Source of the DNA: Denitratisoma sp. DHT3
Lineage (GTDB): Bacteria; Pseudomonadota; Gammaproteobacteria; Burkholderiales; Rhodocyclaceae
Reading direction: 5' to 3'
DNA: 64,000 nucleotides
Assembly: GCF_007833355.1 (NCBI RefSeq)
Contig: NZ_CP020914.1
Span: forward strand, 1,846,047-1,910,046
Shown here in pieces: positions 17,159-25,590 of this stretch (position 1 is the stretch's first letter; each line of letters begins with the position of its first letter). The translations under genes and the position numbers were made by a program. A model generated the notes under the pieces. That model saw nothing but the letters and a program-made list of their open reading frames with translations. It did not search any database and was not told the DNA's origin.

Positions 17159-18556
17159 ATGACAGAACAACTCGGCGCGGCAGACGCCGGCAAGGCCTGG
17201 TCGGGACGTTTTTCCGAACCGGTTTCCGATCTGGTGAAGCGTTACACCGCCTCGGTGTTTTTCGACCGGCGCATGGCGTTGCAGGACATCCGCGGCTCGC
17301 TGGCCCACGCCAGGATGCTGGCCAGGCAACGGATCATTTCCGCCGAGGACCTGGCCGCCATCGAGCGCGGCATGGCCCAGGTGCAAGGCGAGATCGAGTC
17401 CGGCGGCTTCCAGTGGAACCTGGACGACGAGGACGTCCATCTCAACATCGAGAAGCGCCTCACCGCACTGGTCGGCGATGCCGGCAAGCGCCTGCATACC
17501 GGCCGCTCGCGCAACGACCAGGTGGCCACCGACATCCGCCTCTGGCTGCGCGACACCATCGATACGGTGGATGGCCTGCTGGCCGCCTACATCCGCGCCC
17601 TGCTGGCGCTGGCCGAGGCGCACGCGGCGACGCCCCTGCCCGGATTCACCCATTTGCAGGTGGCGCAGCCGGTCACCTTCGGCCACCATCTGCTGGCCTA
17701 TGTGGAGATGGCCCGCCGCGACCGCGAACGCATGATCGACGCCCGCAAGCGCGTCAACCGCCTGCCGCTGGGCAGCGCCGCGCTGGCCGGCACCACCTTT
17801 CCCATCGACCGCGAATTCGTCGCCCGCGAACTGGGTTTCGAAGGCGTCTGCGAGAATTCGCTGGACGCCGTGTCGGACCGGGATTTCGCCATCGAATTCC
17901 TCGCCGCCGCGTCCCTGGTGATGGTCCATGTCTCGCGCTTCTCCGAGGAGCTGATCCTCTGGATGAGCCCGCGCGTGGGCTTCATCGACATCGCCGACCG
18001 CTTCTGCACCGGCTCCTCCATCATGCCGCAGAAGAAGAACCCGGACGTGCCGGAACTGGCGCGGGGCAAGAGCGGGCGCGTGTTCGGCCATCTGATGGGC
18101 CTCCTGACCCTGATGAAGGGTCAGCCGCTGGCTTACAACAAGGACAACCAGGAGGACAAGGAGCCCTTGTTCGACACCGCCGACACGTTGGTCGACACCC
18201 TGCGCATCTTCGCCGACATGGTGCCCGGCATCAGCGTCAAGCCGGAAGCCATGGCCGCCGCGCTGAAGCAGGGCTACGCCACGGCGACGGATCTCGCCGA
18301 CTATCTGGTGAAAAAGGGCCTGCCCTTCCGCGATGCCCACGAAGCCGTGGCCCGCGCGGTGCGCGCCGCCGAGCAGAAGGGCTGCGACCTGCCGGATTTC
18401 AGCCTGGCCGAGTTGCAGGCGTTCTCGCCCCTGATCGGCGAGGACGTCTTCGCCGTGCTCACCGTGGCCGGCTCGCTCGCCGCCCGCAACCACGTCGGCG
18501 GCACCGCGCCCGAGCAGGTGCGCGCCGCGATCCAGCGCATCCGCCAGGGGCTCTGA
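17159..18556 (+). CDS. argH: Argininosuccinate lyase
   Basis: ArgH splits argininosuccinate into arginine and fumarate, the last step of arginine synthesis. The 465-residue protein starts with [20 protein letters not shown] and has [18 protein letters not shown], the catalytic signature [16 protein letters not shown] near residue 283, and [13 protein letters not shown]. It is of normal length and intact. Confidence 0.98.
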   Translation: MTEQLGAADAGKAWSGRFSEPVSDLVKRYTASVFFDRRMALQDIRGSLAHARMLARQRIISAEDLAAIERGMAQVQGEIESGGFQWNLDDEDVHLNIEKRLTALVGDAGKRLHTGRSRNDQVATDIRLWLRDTIDTVDGLLAAYIRALLALAEAHAATPLPGFTHLQVAQPVTFGHHLLAYVEMARRDRERMIDARKRVNRLPLGSAALAGTTFPIDREFVARELGFEGVCENSLDAVSDRDFAIEFLAAASLVMVHVSRFSEELILWMSPRVGFIDIADRFCTGSSIMPQKKNPDVPELARGKSGRVFGHLMGLLTLMKGQPLAYNKDNQEDKEPLFDTADTLVDTLRIFADMVPGISVKPEAMAAALKQGYATATDLADYLVKKGLPFRDAHEAVARAVRAAEQKGCDLPDFSLAELQAFSPLIGEDVFAVLTVAGSLAARNHVGGTAPEQVRAAIQRIRQGL

Positions 18557-18608
18557 GTTGCAACCTCCCCGCCCCGCGTCCCGGCACTAGGCGGGGTACG
18601 TACCGGCC

Positions 18609-19895
18609 ATGGAGCGCATCGGCAAATACGCCATCCTGCGCCAGCTCGGCCAGGGCGCCACGTCCACCGTGTATCTGGGCCACGACGACTTCGCCCGGCG
18701 CGAAGTGGCGGTCAAGGTGATCGCCCAGGAGGCCCTGCAGGACCGCGAGAAGGGCCGGCTCTACCGCCATCTGCTGATCAACGAAGCCTCGCTGGCCGGC
18801 AAGCTGAACCACCCGCACATCGCGCAGATCTACGACGCGGTGCTCGGCGACGACCTCAGCTACATCGTGATGGAGTACGTGCCGGGCGGCACGCTGGAAT
18901 CGTTCTGCGCCCCGGAGCGCCTGCTGCCGCTGGAACGGGTGGTCGAGATCGTTTTCAAATGCACCCGCGCGCTGGACTACGCCCATCGCCTGGGGATCAC
19001 CCACCGCGACATCAAGCCCGCCAACATCCTGCTGGCGCCGCAGGGCGACGGCGACATCAAGATCTCGGACTTCGGCGCGGCCCTGCTCAACGACAGCAAT
19101 CAGAGCCGCACCCTGGTGACGGGCGTCGGCTCTCCGGCCTACATGTCGCCGGAACAGGTGCAGGACCAGCCCCTCAGCCATCAGACCGACATCTACTCCC
19201 TCGGCGTGTTGATGTACCAACTGCTTTCCGGGCGCCTGCCCTTCCATGCCAGCAGCAACTACGGGATGGTGTACCAGATCGTCAATGCCGAACCGCCCCC
19301 GCCGTCGACCTTCCGCGCCGAAATCCCGCCGGAGCTGGACGCCATCGTCACCCGGGCGATGCAGAAATCCCCCGAGGCGCGCTACCGCGACTGGGACGAG
19401 TTTTCCCACGACCTGGCGCAGTCATTCCGCAATCAGAAGCTGCCCACCCGGCACGACAACGTGGCGGACAGCGAGAAGTTCGAGACCCTGCGCGAACTGC
19501 CCTTCTTCCGCGAGTTTTCCGATGCCGAGCTGTGGGAGGTGATGCGGCTCGCCACCTGGAGCGACGTCAGCGCCGGCACGCTGCTGATGAGGGACGGCGA
19601 GGCCGGCGACTACTTCTGCTTCGTGGTCGGCGGCGAAGCCCGGGTCGCCAAGCGCGGCCGCACGCTGGGCCTGCTGACGCCCGGCGACTGCTTCGGCGAA
19701 ATGGCCGTGGTCGCGCGCAACGTCCGGGCGCGCGGCGCCGACGTGACGGCGCAGACCGATTCGCGCATCATCACCATCCGCGCCGAGGCGCTGCGCCACG
19801 CCTCCGACACCTGCCGCATGCACTTCTACCAGGGCTTCCTGGAGGTTCTCGCCCGCCGCCTGTCGATGGCCAACGCCCGCCTCGCGGCGCTCTGA
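18609..19895 (+). CDS. Serine/threonine protein kinase with C-terminal cyclic-nucleotide-binding domain
   Basis: The 428-residue protein combines a Hanks-type kinase (about residues 1-280) with a cNMP-binding domain (about 295-420). The kinase has all key residues: glycine loop LGQGATSTVYLG, Lys36 in VAVKVI, HRDIKPANILL, DFG in ISDFGAALL, and an APE-like SPEQ. The C-terminal part (FFREFSDAELWEVMRLATW, MRDGEAGDYFCFVVGGEARV, GDCFGEMAVV) is a cyclic-nucleotide fold with the FGEMA segment of the phosphate-binding cassette. No membrane helix is present. This suggests a kinase gated by cAMP or another nucleotide. Substrates are unknown. Confidence 0.92.
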   Translation: MERIGKYAILRQLGQGATSTVYLGHDDFARREVAVKVIAQEALQDREKGRLYRHLLINEASLAGKLNHPHIAQIYDAVLGDDLSYIVMEYVPGGTLESFCAPERLLPLERVVEIVFKCTRALDYAHRLGITHRDIKPANILLAPQGDGDIKISDFGAALLNDSNQSRTLVTGVGSPAYMSPEQVQDQPLSHQTDIYSLGVLMYQLLSGRLPFHASSNYGMVYQIVNAEPPPPSTFRAEIPPELDAIVTRAMQKSPEARYRDWDEFSHDLAQSFRNQKLPTRHDNVADSEKFETLRELPFFREFSDAELWEVMRLATWSDVSAGTLLMRDGEAGDYFCFVVGGEARVAKRGRTLGLLTPGDCFGEMAVVARNVRARGADVTAQTDSRIITIRAEALRHASDTCRMHFYQGFLEVLARRLSMANARLAAL

Positions 19896-19950
19896 GCGAA
19901 CTTGGCGGCCTTTGGCCGCCCTCCGCGCTTAACCAAAACCTCGGTTCAAA

Positions 19951-19992
19951 CCACGGTGACACGGCGGGCACGGCGAAAATCTTCCTCGTCGA
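19951..19992 (+). repeat. Segment A of the composite repeat, copy 1
   Basis: A stretch reading GTGACACGGCGGGCACGGCG then AAAATCTTCCTCGTCGA precedes the 69 bp palindrome. The same segment precedes the second palindrome (about 42463-42507) and, reversed, follows the third (46880-46922). Confidence 0.6.
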
Positions 19993-20061
19993 GTAGGAGC
20001 GGGCCATGCCCGCGACCGGCGCATTGCCGCCCACCGGTTCGCGGGCATGGCCCGCTCCTAC
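19993..20061. repeat. 69 bp palindromic repeat, copy 1
   Basis: The arms are perfectly complementary over 23 nt: the left arm starts GTAGGAGCGGGCCATGCCCG and the right arm ends CATGGCCCGCTCCTAC. The 23 nt centre differs between copies. Copies at 42508-42576 and 46811-46879 have the same length. The look is of a REP-like element that could fold into a long hairpin in DNA or RNA. Confidence 0.8.
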
Positions 20062-20089
20062 AAGGTCAGAACGCCCGTGCTTCCTTGAC

Positions 20090-20231
20090 AGCGCTTTTCC
20101 GCCGCGCCGCCGCAAGGAAAAGCGGAACGCGGCGTCAGCCGCAACCTATCGGTGCCGCCACGAAGCGCCCCCAAACACCCGAGCGCAGCGAGCCATATCG
20201 AATCCCCCGGAGGGGGCGAAGGGGGGCGAGC
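20090..20231 (+). repeat. Long-form dispersed repeat, tyrA 3' side
   Basis: It completes the 336 bp gap between the kinase gene and tyrA. It reads AGCGCTTTTCCGCCGCGCCG, GGAAAAGCGGAACGCGG, CCTATCGGTGCCGCCACGAAG, CCCAAACACCCGAGCGCAGC and a G-rich terminus that ends at the tyrA stop codon. The linker (GGTCAGAACGCCCGTGCTTC) between the palindrome and this repeat recurs near 46793. Confidence 0.75.
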
Positions 20232-21104
20232 CTACCCACCCCCATTCAGCCAAGCCTCGCGCGCCCGGCGCGCGGCGTCGAACAGGGCCTCCAGTCCGGG
20301 ACCGTCGGCGCTGGCGAGCAGGACGCGCAGACGCAGCAGCTGGGCCATGTAGGCATCGAGTTCCTGCAGCAGGGCGTGGCGGTTGGCGATGCTGATGTCG
20401 CGCCACATTTCCGGATGGCTGCTGGCGATCCGGGTGAAATCGCGGAAGCCGCTGGCGGCGAAGCTGAACAGCTGCTCGGCGTTTTCCCGATCGGCGATCT
20501 CATGCACCAGGGCGTAGGCCAGCAGATGGGGGAGGTGGCTGACGGCGGCGAAGGTGCGGTCGTGCCCTTCCGGCGTCAGCTCGCTGACGCGGGCGCCGCA
20601 GGCTTCCCAGGCGGCGCGCACCCGCGCCACGGCGGCCGCGGGGTTCTCCGGCAGCGGCGTCAGCACCACGCGCTTGTCGCGATACAACTCCGCCACGGCG
20701 GCGGCCGGCCCGCTTTTTTCCGCCCCGGCAATCGGATGCCCCGGCACGAACTGATCGATCCTGCCGCCCAGCGCGGCGCGGGCGGCGGCCACCACGTCGG
20801 ACTTGGTGCTGCCGCCGTCGGTCACCACCGTACCGGAGGCGAGGTGGGGCGCCATGGCGGCGAAGGCCGCGGACATCTGTCCGACGGGCATGCCCAGGAG
20901 CACCAGATCGGCGTGCTCAAGCCCGTCGCTCCAGTCCTCGGCGATGCGATCCAGGATGCCCAGCGCCTGGGCCGCTTCCAGGGTTTCGCGCCGGCGCCCG
21001 AGACCGACGACCTCATCCACCACGCCGGCCGCCTTGAGGGCCAGGGCGAAGGAGCCGCCGATCAGGCCGACGCCGGCCACCAGGACTTTGCCAAGCCGTG
21101 CCAT
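20232..21104 (-). CDS. tyrA: Prephenate dehydrogenase
   Basis: TyrA oxidatively decarboxylates prephenate to 4-hydroxyphenylpyruvate for tyrosine synthesis; members of this class may also use arogenate. The 290-residue protein has an N-terminal NAD(P) fold (VLVAGVGLIGGSFALALK), GHPIAGAEKSGPAAA, and the catalytic helix SHLPHLLAYALVHEIADRE. It is the distal gene of the gyrA-serC-serA-pheA-hisC-tyrA block. In many betaproteobacteria aroA follows; here a repeat cluster and unrelated genes follow. Confidence 0.95.
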   Translation of the reverse strand: MARLGKVLVAGVGLIGGSFALALKAAGVVDEVVGLGRRRETLEAAQALGILDRIAEDWSDGLEHADLVLLGMPVGQMSAAFAAMAPHLASGTVVTDGGSTKSDVVAAARAALGGRIDQFVPGHPIAGAEKSGPAAAVAELYRDKRVVLTPLPENPAAAVARVRAAWEACGARVSELTPEGHDRTFAAVSHLPHLLAYALVHEIADRENAEQLFSFAASGFRDFTRIASSHPEMWRDISIANRHALLQELDAYMAQLLRLRVLLASADGPGLEALFDAARRAREAWLNGGG

Positions 21105-21116
21105 GCGCCGTCCGCC

Positions 21117-22211
21117 TCAAGCCGCCAGGGCAACGCCCAGCGCCTCCAGGAAGCGGGCGTTCTCCCGCTCCAGGCCGATGGTGACGCGCAAGTGCTCGGG
21201 CATGCCGTAGCCGGCGATCGGCCGCACGATCACGCCCTCCCGCAGCAGGCGCTGGTTGACGCCGGCGGCGTCGCCGGCGCGGAAGGTGACGAAGTTGCCG
21301 TGGGAAGGAATGTGCTCCAGGCCCAGGCGCTTCAGGCCGGCGACGATCTGCTCCATGCCCACGCGATTGAGTTCGAAGCTCTCGGCCAGGAACAGGTGGT
21401 CGTCCAGCGCGGCCTGGGCGGCGGCCAGGGCCAGGTTGTTGACGTTGAAGGGCTGGCGCACGCGGTTCAGCAGATCGGCCACGGCGGCGGATGCGGCGGC
21501 GAAGCCGACGCGCAGGCCGGCCAGGCCGTAGATCTTGGAAAAGGTGCGGGTCACCACCAGGTTGGGGAACTCGCCCAGCCAGGCCGTGGCGTCCTCGCGC
21601 AGGGCGGGCGGCAGGTATTCATTGTAGGCCTCGTCCAGCACCACCACCACCTCGGCCGGCACGCGGCCGAGGAAGGCGCGCAGTTCGGGGTAGGGCAGGA
21701 AGGTGCCGGTCGGATTGTTGGGGTTGGCGATCCAGACCACGCGGGTGTCGGGTCGGATCGCGGCGGCCATCGCCTCCAGGTCGTGGCCGAACTGGCGGGC
21801 CGGCACCTCGATGCATTCGGCGCCCGTGGTCAGCGTCGCCAGCGGGTAGACGGCGAAGGCGTGGCGCGAGAACACGGCGGAGCGGCCCGGCGCCAGGAAG
21901 GCGCGGGCGACCAGGTCCAGCACGTCGTTGGAGCCGTTGCCCAGCACCACCTGGCCGGGCGCCAGCCCCAGGCGCCCGGCCAGCAGGGCGATCAATTCGA
22001 ACTGGTCCGGATAGCGCTCGATGCCGTCGATCGCCTGCGCCACCGCGGCCCGCGCCTTCGGGCTCATGCCGAGCGGATTCTCGTTGGAGGCGAGCTTGAC
22101 GATGCGCTCCACCGGCAGCCCCATCTGCCGCGCCAGCTCGGTGATCGGCTTGCCCGGCACATAGGGGGAAATGGCGCGAACGTAGTCGGGAGCCTGGGAG
22201 GCGATGCTCAT
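21117..22211 (-). CDS. hisC: Histidinol-phosphate / aromatic aminotransferase
   Basis: This 364-residue fold-type I PLP enzyme is called HisC from KLASNENPLGMSPKA, IANPNNPTG, DEAYNEYLP and the PLP-Lys motif TFSKIYGLAGLRVGFAAA. Its position between pheA and tyrA suggests it transaminates phenylpyruvate or prephenate-derived keto acids, possibly as well as histidinol phosphate. The start is the ATG at 22211 (MSIASQAPDYV); the upstream extension lacks conservation and overlaps pheA. Confidence 0.93.
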   Translation of the reverse strand: MSIASQAPDYVRAISPYVPGKPITELARQMGLPVERIVKLASNENPLGMSPKARAAVAQAIDGIERYPDQFELIALLAGRLGLAPGQVVLGNGSNDVLDLVARAFLAPGRSAVFSRHAFAVYPLATLTTGAECIEVPARQFGHDLEAMAAAIRPDTRVVWIANPNNPTGTFLPYPELRAFLGRVPAEVVVVLDEAYNEYLPPALREDATAWLGEFPNLVVTRTFSKIYGLAGLRVGFAAASAAVADLLNRVRQPFNVNNLALAAAQAALDDHLFLAESFELNRVGMEQIVAGLKRLGLEHIPSHGNFVTFRAGDAAGVNQRLLREGVIVRPIAGYGMPEHLRVTIGLERENARFLEALGVALAA

Positions 22212-22224
22212 GATCGGTTGAACC

Positions 22225-23307
22225 TCAGAAAGCGGCGCGGGGATAGGACCCCAATTCCTTGACGAAACCGGCGCAGGCCCGCAACTCCGCCAGCGCGGCG
22301 GCCAGCGGCGCATCGAGGCGATGCCCCTCCAGATCCACGTAGAACACGTACTCCCAGGGGCTTCCCCCCAGGCCCCGGGCGGGACGCGACTCGAAGCGGC
22401 TCATCGACACGCCGTGCCGGGCAAAGGCGCCCAGCAGCTCATGGACCGCGCCGGGGCGGTTCTGCGCCGAGCAGACCAGGGAGGTGCGGTCATGGCCGGA
22501 GGGCCCGGCGTCATGATGGGCGACCACCACGAAGCGGGTGGTGTTGTTGGGATCGTCCTCGATGTTGGCCGCCAGTATCGGCAGATCGTAGAGCGAGGCC
22601 GCGGCCTCGCCGGCGATGGCGGCGGAATCCGGCTCCGCGGCCGCCAGACGGGCGGCTTCGGCATTGCTGGCCACGGCCACGCGCGGCACCTGCGGCAGGT
22701 TGCGGTTCAGCCACTCGTGGCACTGGCCCAGGGACTGGGCATGGGAATAGATCGTCTTGACGGCGGCCACGGCGGTGGCTCGCGACATCAGATTGTGGTG
22801 GATCGGCAGCAGCACTTCGCCGCAGATCCGCAGCGGCGACAGCAGCAGCAGGTCCAGGCTGCGGCCCACGGCGCCTTCGCTGGAGTTTTCCACCGGCACC
22901 ACGCCGTAATCGGCGTTGCCCGCCTCCACGGCGCGGAAGACGTCATCGATGGCGGCGCAGGGGGAGAACCCGGGCGCGGCGCCGAAATGCTTCTTCGCCG
23001 CGCTCTCCGAGTAGGTGCCGGCCGGCCCCAGATAGGCGATGGCGAGCGGCTGCTCCAGCGCCAGGCAGGCGGACATGATCTCGCGGAACAGGTACTGGAC
23101 CGTCGCGCCCGACAAGGGGCCCGGATTGCGCTCGGCGATGCCGCGCAGTATCTGGGCCTCGCGTTCCGGCCGGTAGATCACGCCCTGCTTGATCTCGCCG
23201 ATGCGGTGCGCCAGCCGCGCCCGTTCGCTGATCAGCCGGAGCACCTCGGCATCGATGCGGTCGATGCCGTCCCGAAGGCGTCCCAGTTCCTCCTGCTCAT
23301 CCGCCAC
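22225..23307 (-). CDS. pheA: Bifunctional chorismate mutase / prephenate dehydratase (P-protein)
   Basis: PheA converts chorismate to prephenate and then to phenylpyruvate. The 360-residue protein has an AroQ-type mutase at about 1-90 (LRDGIDRIDAEVLRLISERA), a dehydratase domain (YLGPAGTYSESAAKKHFG; VPVENSSEGAVGRSLDLLL; NTTRFVVV) and a C-terminal ACT regulatory domain (NRPGAVHELLGAFARHG; ESRPARGLGGSPWEY) for phenylalanine feedback. It starts 3 nt after the serA stop in the direction of transcription. Confidence 0.97.
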   Translation of the reverse strand: MADEQEELGRLRDGIDRIDAEVLRLISERARLAHRIGEIKQGVIYRPEREAQILRGIAERNPGPLSGATVQYLFREIMSACLALEQPLAIAYLGPAGTYSESAAKKHFGAAPGFSPCAAIDDVFRAVEAGNADYGVVPVENSSEGAVGRSLDLLLLSPLRICGEVLLPIHHNLMSRATAVAAVKTIYSHAQSLGQCHEWLNRNLPQVPRVAVASNAEAARLAAAEPDSAAIAGEAAASLYDLPILAANIEDDPNNTTRFVVVAHHDAGPSGHDRTSLVCSAQNRPGAVHELLGAFARHGVSMSRFESRPARGLGGSPWEYVFYVDLEGHRLDAPLAAALAELRACAGFVKELGSYPRAAF

Positions 23308-23310
23308 GGC

Positions 23311-24495
23311 TCAGGCGTCCAGTGGCAGGTAGCGCACGACCAGCACGCCCTCGATCCCGGCGATGCCGTCGATCACGGCCTGGCCGACCTGGCTGTCCAC
23401 ATCCACCAGGGTATAGGCCATCTCGCCGCGGGACTTGTTCACCATGTTGTGGATGTTGAGTCCGGCCTGGGCCAGGGCGGTGGAGATCTGCCCCACCATG
23501 TTGGGCACGTTGGCGTTGGCGATCGCCAGGCGGTAGGCGGATTCGCGCGGCATCGAGACGTTGGGGAAGTTCACCGCGTTCTGGATGTTGCCGTGTTCCA
23601 GGTAGTCCACCAGTTGGTCGGCGACCATCACGGCGCAGTTCTCCTCCGCCTCCTGGGTGGAAGCGCCCAGGTGCGGCAGGGCGATGATGCCCGGCTTGCC
23701 GTTGATCGCGGCGCTGGGGAAGTCGCAGACGTAGCGCCCCAGCTTCTTTTCCGCCAGGGCGGCCAGCACCGCCTCCTCGCTCACCACGCCCTCGCGGGAG
23801 AAGTTGAGCAGCACCGCGCCGTGCCGCATCGCGCCGATGTTGTCGGCGTTGATCAGGTTGCGGGTGGCCTCCACCAGCGGCACGTGCAGGCTGACGAACT
23901 GGGAATGCTTCAGCACCTCGGCCACGCTGTGGGCCTTCCTCACCTGGGAAGGCAGGCTCCAGGCCGCATCCACGGTGATCTCGGGGTCGTAGCCGTAGAC
24001 GTTCATGCCCAGCTTGATCGCCGCGTCGGCCACCAGGCAGCCGATCTTGCCCAGGCCGATGATGCCCAGGGTCTGGCCCGACAGTTCGTAGCCGGCGAAG
24101 GTCTTCTTGCCATCCTCCACCTTCTTGTCCATCTCGGGGTCGGCCGCGTCCAGCCGGGAGACGAAGTCCAGGGCGCCGGCGATGTTGCGGGCCGCCAGCA
24201 GCATGCCGGCGATCACCAGCTCCTTCACCGCGTTGGCGTTGGCGCCGGGGGCGTTGAACACCGGCACGCCGCGCTGGCTCATCGCCTTCACCGGGATGTT
24301 GTTGGTGCCCGCGCCGGCGCGGCCGATGGCGCGCACGCTGTGCGCGATGTCCATCGCGTGCATGTCGGCGGAGCGCACCATCACGGCGTCGGGCGCCGCG
24401 ATGTCCTTGCCGGTCGCGTAACGCTCGGCGGGCAGGCGCTTCAGTCCGAGGGCGGAAATCTGGTTCAGGATCAGGATCTGGAATTGGTTGGCCAT
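23311..24495 (-). CDS. serA: D-3-phosphoglycerate dehydrogenase with ACT domain
   Basis: This 394-residue NAD-dependent 2-hydroxyacid dehydrogenase catalyses the first step of serine synthesis. Features are IGRAGAGTNNIPV, the NAD-binding GIIGLGKIGCLVADAA, the catalytic Glu and His regions (REGVVSEEAVLAAL; ALPHLGASTQEAEEN), and a C-terminal ACT-like tail (NMVGQISTALAQAGLNIHNM). It is adjacent to serC, giving consecutive pathway steps. Confidence 0.94.
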   Translation of the reverse strand: MANQFQILILNQISALGLKRLPAERYATGKDIAAPDAVMVRSADMHAMDIAHSVRAIGRAGAGTNNIPVKAMSQRGVPVFNAPGANANAVKELVIAGMLLAARNIAGALDFVSRLDAADPEMDKKVEDGKKTFAGYELSGQTLGIIGLGKIGCLVADAAIKLGMNVYGYDPEITVDAAWSLPSQVRKAHSVAEVLKHSQFVSLHVPLVEATRNLINADNIGAMRHGAVLLNFSREGVVSEEAVLAALAEKKLGRYVCDFPSAAINGKPGIIALPHLGASTQEAEENCAVMVADQLVDYLEHGNIQNAVNFPNVSMPRESAYRLAIANANVPNMVGQISTALAQAGLNIHNMVNKSRGEMAYTLVDVDSQVGQAVIDGIAGIEGVLVVRYLPLDA

Positions 24496-24499
24496 GAGA

Positions 24500-25582
24500 T
24501 CACCCGTGCTTGGCTTCGAATTCTTTCATGTATTCGACCAGCGCCTTGACGCCTTCGACCGGCATCGCGTTGTAGATCGAGGCGCGCATGCCGCCGACCG
24601 AACGGTGCCCCTTCAGCTGGATCATGCCGCGCTCCTTGGCGCCCTTGAGGAAGGCCTCGTCGAAGGACTCGTCCTTGAGGGTGAAGGGCACGTTCATGCG
24701 GGAACGGTCTTCCTTCTTCACCGGGTTCTTGAAGAACTTGCTGTTGTCGAGGAAGTCGTAGAGCAGCGCGGCCTTCTCGATGTTCTTTTGCTCCATGGCC
24801 GCCAGGCCGCCCTGCTTCTTCAGCCACTGGAACACCAGCCCGGCGATGTAGATCGAATAGGTGGGCGGGGTGTTGTACATCGAGTCGTTGTCGGCATGGG
24901 TCTTGTAGTCCAGCATGGTGATGGGCTTGGGCTGGGCCTGCCCGATCAGGTCGTCGCGCACGATGACGATGGTGAGGCCGGCGGGGCCGATGTTCTTCTG
25001 CGCGCCGGCGTAGATCAGGCCGTACCTGGCGACGTCGACGGGCTTGGACAGGATGTTGGAGGACATGTCGCAGACCAAGGGCACGGCGCCGGTCTCGGGG
25101 ATCCAGTGGAACTCGACGCCGCCGATGGTCTCGTTGGCGGTGTAGTGCACGTAGGCGGCGTTCGGATCCAGCTTCCAGCCGGACTGGGCCGGGGCGTAGC
25201 TGAAGTTGGCGTCCTCGGCGGTGGCCACCACATTCACCTGGCCGAAGGCCTTGGCTTCCTTGATCGCCTTCTTCGCCCACTCGCCGGTGTTCACGTAGTC
25301 GGCGCCGGTCTTGCCGCGCATCAGGTTCATCGGGATCATCGAGAACTGCAGGGTGGCGCCGCCTTGCAGGAACAGCACCTTGTAGTTGGCGGGAATGCCC
25401 ATCAGCTCGCGCAGGTCGGCCTCGGCCTGGGCGTGGATCGCCATGTATTCCTTGCCACGATGGCTCATCTCCATCACCGACTGACCGGAACCGTTCCAGT
25501 CCAGCATCTCCGCGGCGGCCTGCTGCAGCACGGCCTCGGGCAGGGTGGCGGGACCGGCGCTGAAATTGAATACGCGTGCCAT
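24500..25582 (-). CDS. serC: Phosphoserine aminotransferase
   Basis: SerC makes phosphoserine from 3-phosphohydroxypyruvate and also serves pyridoxine synthesis. The 360-residue PLP enzyme begins MARVFNFSAGPATLPEAVL, has EMSHRGKEY and GGATLQFSMIPMNL, and the PLP-Lys in GAQKNIGPAGLTIVI. A GTG at 25594 overlaps the gyrA stop region, but the family starts at the ATG at 25582. The gene lies 8 nt downstream of gyrA. Confidence 0.97.
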   Translation of the reverse strand: MARVFNFSAGPATLPEAVLQQAAAEMLDWNGSGQSVMEMSHRGKEYMAIHAQAEADLRELMGIPANYKVLFLQGGATLQFSMIPMNLMRGKTGADYVNTGEWAKKAIKEAKAFGQVNVVATAEDANFSYAPAQSGWKLDPNAAYVHYTANETIGGVEFHWIPETGAVPLVCDMSSNILSKPVDVARYGLIYAGAQKNIGPAGLTIVIVRDDLIGQAQPKPITMLDYKTHADNDSMYNTPPTYSIYIAGLVFQWLKKQGGLAAMEQKNIEKAALLYDFLDNSKFFKNPVKKEDRSRMNVPFTLKDESFDEAFLKGAKERGMIQLKGHRSVGGMRASIYNAMPVEGVKALVEYMKEFEAKHG

Positions 25583-25590
25583 GGTGGATA

